Made by a program: the position numbers and the translations under genes | Source of the DNA: Paenibacillus phytorum | GTDB taxonomy: Bacteria; Bacillota; Bacilli; Paenibacillales; NBRC-103111 | Direction of reading: 5' to 3' | DNA length: 64,000 bases | NCBI RefSeq assembly: GCF_013141715.1 | Contig: NZ_WHOA01000190.1 | Span: forward strand, 1-64,000 | The notes under the pieces: model-generated | Databases searched by the model: none | Told to the model about the DNA's origin: nothing | The model's input: only the letters and a program-made list of their open reading frames with translations | Shown here: positions 60,978-64,000 of the stretch, in pieces | How the letters are laid out: each line of letters opens with the position of its first letter | Position numbering within the stretch: the first letter of the stretch is position 1

Positions 60978-63900
60978 ATGAATCGTAAGTTCAAACAAAT
61001 AGTCGTTCGTTCGGTTGCTCTGTCACTGTTCGCCGCTTCGGTCGTGACCGGGAACGGTATCCCAGCTGTATCGGCATCTGCTGCATCGGCCGTATTTATT
61101 ACGGAGTTGGTTCCGGACACGGTAAATGTAAATTCAAATGATGGTTACGAATATGTCGAGCTTTACAACGCTTCAGATGAACTGATTGACTTGACGGGTT
61201 ACAAGCTTAAGGGGAAAATTGACGGTGTTTTTAAATGGGAAGGAACACTTGGCAGTAACGTGCGAATTCCCCCTCGTGAAACGGTGCTGATTTGGACTCA
61301 AAATAGTGTGATCAGTGGAAACACACCACAATTGACACGTGATCAGTTCAGAAGTAATTATGGTATCGCTGAGTCCGAACTGCCGAATGAGCGTATACAT
61401 GTTCTGCAAAACGTTTCTGGCTTGTACAACGGAAGCTCTTCTCAGAAAAATATAGGCATTTCCCTAGTCGACCTGCTCGGTTCGGAAATCGTCGTCGCCA
61501 CATATTTCGTGGATTCTGATGACGACGATACGTTCGAAAACAAAGGCATTTCATTTAAGCAGCCTTCCTCTGGGATTTCTATGGTACATAACGGCGGAAA
61601 CAAGACAGCAACGCCAGGACGTATCGCCTCCGATGAAGTGCCGGGAGTGGCGCCGAGTGACGTGATTGCAGCTGGGGGAGACGGCAGCTTGACGCTGTCG
61701 TGGACGCAGAGCAGCGATCCAAATGTGATCGGCTACCGGATTCATTCCCGAAACGGTCTTTCAATGGTGTCGGTTACTGATGTGACCTATACATATACCG
61801 GGCTGACTAATGGATCCGATTATACGTTTACGTTATCGTCCGTCTATGCTGACGGAGGCGTATCCCCAGCCTCGCTCCCGGTACGCGGAAAGGCGGGCAC
61901 TCCGGTTATTCCAGCTGTTACGACTGGCTTACAAGCGCTTCCTCGTGATAAGGCGATTCGTTTGAGCTGGGACGCTTCAACCGAGGGGGATGTTGCTGGT
62001 TACCGTGTTTATAAAAACGGCGTGCAGCTGCCGGATTTGGTGACAGGCTCCTCCTATGTGGCAACAGGTTTAGCGAATAGCCAAAGTGTTACGTTCGCTG
62101 TCTATACCGTCAATCAGTCAGGGTTAATGTCTGCACAGCCCGCAGTGGTTGCACAAAAACCACAGGCCGCCCCCTCGTTTGTAGTTACAGAAATGGCGCC
62201 AAACACGAAAAATATCGATTACAAAACCGGTGGGACAGATGCGTTCGAGTTTATTGAGCTGTACAATTCTACCTCTACGCCAATTAACGTCAAAGGATTT
62301 ATTTTAAAATACATAGCAGGTGCAACCGTTTTTGATTATCCCATCACGGAAAACAAAATGATTGCGCCGCAAGGGACTTTCCTTATTTGGTTCAAAAACA
62401 CCAACGTACAGCAGGTTGGACTGCCCGAATTCAATCTGGCTTACGGCAGCTCGATTGTGGAGGATCAGATGTTCGTAGTCGTAAATGGCGGCATGTCGAA
62501 TACGGCGTCACGCCGTGTACAATTTCTAGATCCCGACAATATCGTGCTTACTGACACGACCTACAAAGTTGAAGATATCGGCGAAAGCATCAGTGCCAAC
62601 TTCATTCCGGATCGCGGCAATGGGGTTGTCTCGACCGACAGAATTTCCATGCAGGCAAATCCGGGTTTTCTGTATCCGGTGCAAAAGGTAGCCGATCCGG
62701 CTGATATGGTGCCACCAGCTGCCCCTACTGACATACAGGTAGCGGCTGGTGTCGGCGGAGTGAAGGTGACCTGGAGCGATACGCTCGAGCCAGATGTTGC
62801 CTATGTGAACGTATATGTGAATGGCGTGGCGAGAAATAAGCTGCTCATGCCGGAGAATGAGGCGATTATTGAGGGACTGGAAAACAGGACGGAGGTTACC
62901 TTACAGGTGAGCACGATCGATACGTCCGGCAGAGAATCCAATTTGACGGCTCCGATCGTTGCAACGCCGACGACTGATGCAATGCCGGAGGTAATGATAA
63001 CGGAAATTGTCCCCGACACATGGAACACAGAGCCGCTCGAATCGCGCGATGTATACGATGCGTATGAGTTCATCGAGCTGTACAATCCGCATTTGCAGCC
63101 GTTCGACCTGAACGGCAAAACAGTGCGGTTCACGCAGCCGAATGACGCTGCGAAAAGCTGGTCTTGGACGTTCGATCAGCCGACCCCCATCGAACCGAAA
63201 AAAAGCATTCAATTCTGGGTACGTCCGAATGGGCTCAACTATTTAAAGCCGGACGGATTTAACTTTTTCTATTACGGCTTCCAAGAAGCAAAATATGTTC
63301 CAGATTCGGCTTTCGTATATGGCGACGGCGCAGGCGGATTATCCAACAACGGCGGTATCGTCGATATTGTCGAGCCAGACGGTACTGTTCTCGTTTCGGC
63401 AACGTATACAGCCGGTCAATTTCTCGAGAAAAAAGGGATTACCTATGCCTATCCGATGTTCGGAGGCACTGACATGCGGATCGTCGGCGTGCAGCAAACC
63501 GGGACACCTGGGTTAGTTAACTCTTCGCAAATTCCTCGTGCGTCGACGCATGACCAAACTGCACCTGCCGCACCTGCAAGGTTTCAAGCGGAACCTAACC
63601 GAGGTGAAGTGACTGTCAGCTGGCAACCAAATGCGGAATCGGACTTGGCAGGGTATCAGCTGTACATGGGCGGACAGCTTGAGGTTACACTGCCGGCATC
63701 GGTAACGTCGTACACGATACCGGCACTTCGGGGTCAGGTTGCGGTTACGTTCGAGTTGAGCGCGATAGATAACTCCGGCAACGAATCCGCGCGCGTAACG
63801 GCTACGGCTAAGCCAACCTACCCGCTGATGACTCAGGTAGAACGAGAGCCGAGCCCTGCGAATGCACTTACTGATGGTATATGGCGGCATGGGATGTCGG

Positions 63901-64000
63901 GGGGAAAGGTCCGATCATACCGGGTCTTGTACAAGGTCATGTTCCTCAGGGGATGTCATATTTTGCAGATAACCAGCATGAATGGATACTGATGGCTGCG
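60978..64000 (+). CDS. Secreted lamin-tail / fibronectin-III repeat protein, frameshifted and cut by the window end
   Basis: A signal peptide (cut near residue 35) precedes alternating modules: lamin-tail domain 1 (about 38-160), two fibronectin III (about 210-395), lamin-tail 2 (about 400-565), FnIII (about 575-665), lamin-tail 3 (about 670-850), FnIII (about 860-950). The frame goes wrong near 63885: it continues as WRHGMSGGK and stops at 63990-63992. The +2 frame instead gives MAAWDVGGKGPIIPGLVQGH and onward, with no stop before the window end. One extra base at 63885-63888 would restore reading. AGGAGGAG precedes the ATG, 42 bp after the HAD gene. Confidence 0.8.

Overview
The window reads as chromosomal DNA of an endospore-forming, low-to-moderate GC Gram-positive of the Paenibacillus type (Paenibacillaceae, Bacillota). 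Evidence: a gamma-type small acid-soluble spore protein, YtxC beside threonyl-tRNA synthetase, two T-box leaders and an S-box leader, a LiaFSR-like set, GlnR-, BirA-, NrdR- and cre-type sites, AGGAGG ribosome sites with frequent GTG/TTG starts, and compact rho-independent terminators. No rRNA, tRNA, CRISPR array, prophage or intact insertion sequence was seen.

Layout. 1-10.4 kb is accessory carbon metabolism: a broken AraC tail, a 5'-short AraC gene, an AraC regulator divergent from tagaturonate epimerase (uxaE), a GntR/solute-binding-protein fusion, then an SGNH esterase, an orphan solute-binding lipoprotein and a large secreted esterase. 10.1-10.4 kb holds four spaced 19-bp dyads. 10.4-15.5 kb has two small conserved genes, an HRDC protein, T-box/tyrS, and corA behind a leader with a possible leader peptide. 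15.6-19.3 kb is the S-box-controlled metA-metB-metC operon. 19.4-25.5 kb has mqnC (futalosine route to menaquinone), a tiny hydrophobic ORF, ytxC, T-box/thrS, a 3D-domain cell-wall protein and the spore protein. 25.6-36.6 kb is sensing and stress: a chemoreceptor with an unusual C-terminal domain, amt, liaF-liaS-liaR, yugN, htrA and a two-component pair. 36.6-41.8 kb carries ispH, a DUF2062 protein, aroF, a long-form glnA with a perfect GlnR box, and an FMN reductase.

41.8-48.0 kb is a complete biotin operon, bioA-D-B-F-(bioH-like)-C, behind a BirA operator. It makes pimelate by the BioC/BioH logic rather than BioI/BioW. 48.0-50.6 kb is a DUF1800/DUF1501 export pair. 50.7-53.6 kb has DNA repair and housekeeping genes, including a 2H phosphoesterase with a repeat-encoded linker in very GC-rich sequence. 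53.7-58.8 kb is serC and the class Ib nrdI-nrdE-nrdF operon behind two NrdR boxes spaced 31 bp.

58.8-64 kb is the most unusual part. It holds glpP, a decayed metallo-beta-lactamase-fold gene and a HAD-IIA phosphatase. Each is preceded by its own long terminator hairpin with a related motif (GAGACTA or a close variant) exactly 4 nt before the stem. This looks like three GlpP-type antitermination leaders in a row. A lamin-tail/fibronectin-III secreted protein follows; it has an apparent one-base frameshift near 63,885 and runs off the window end.
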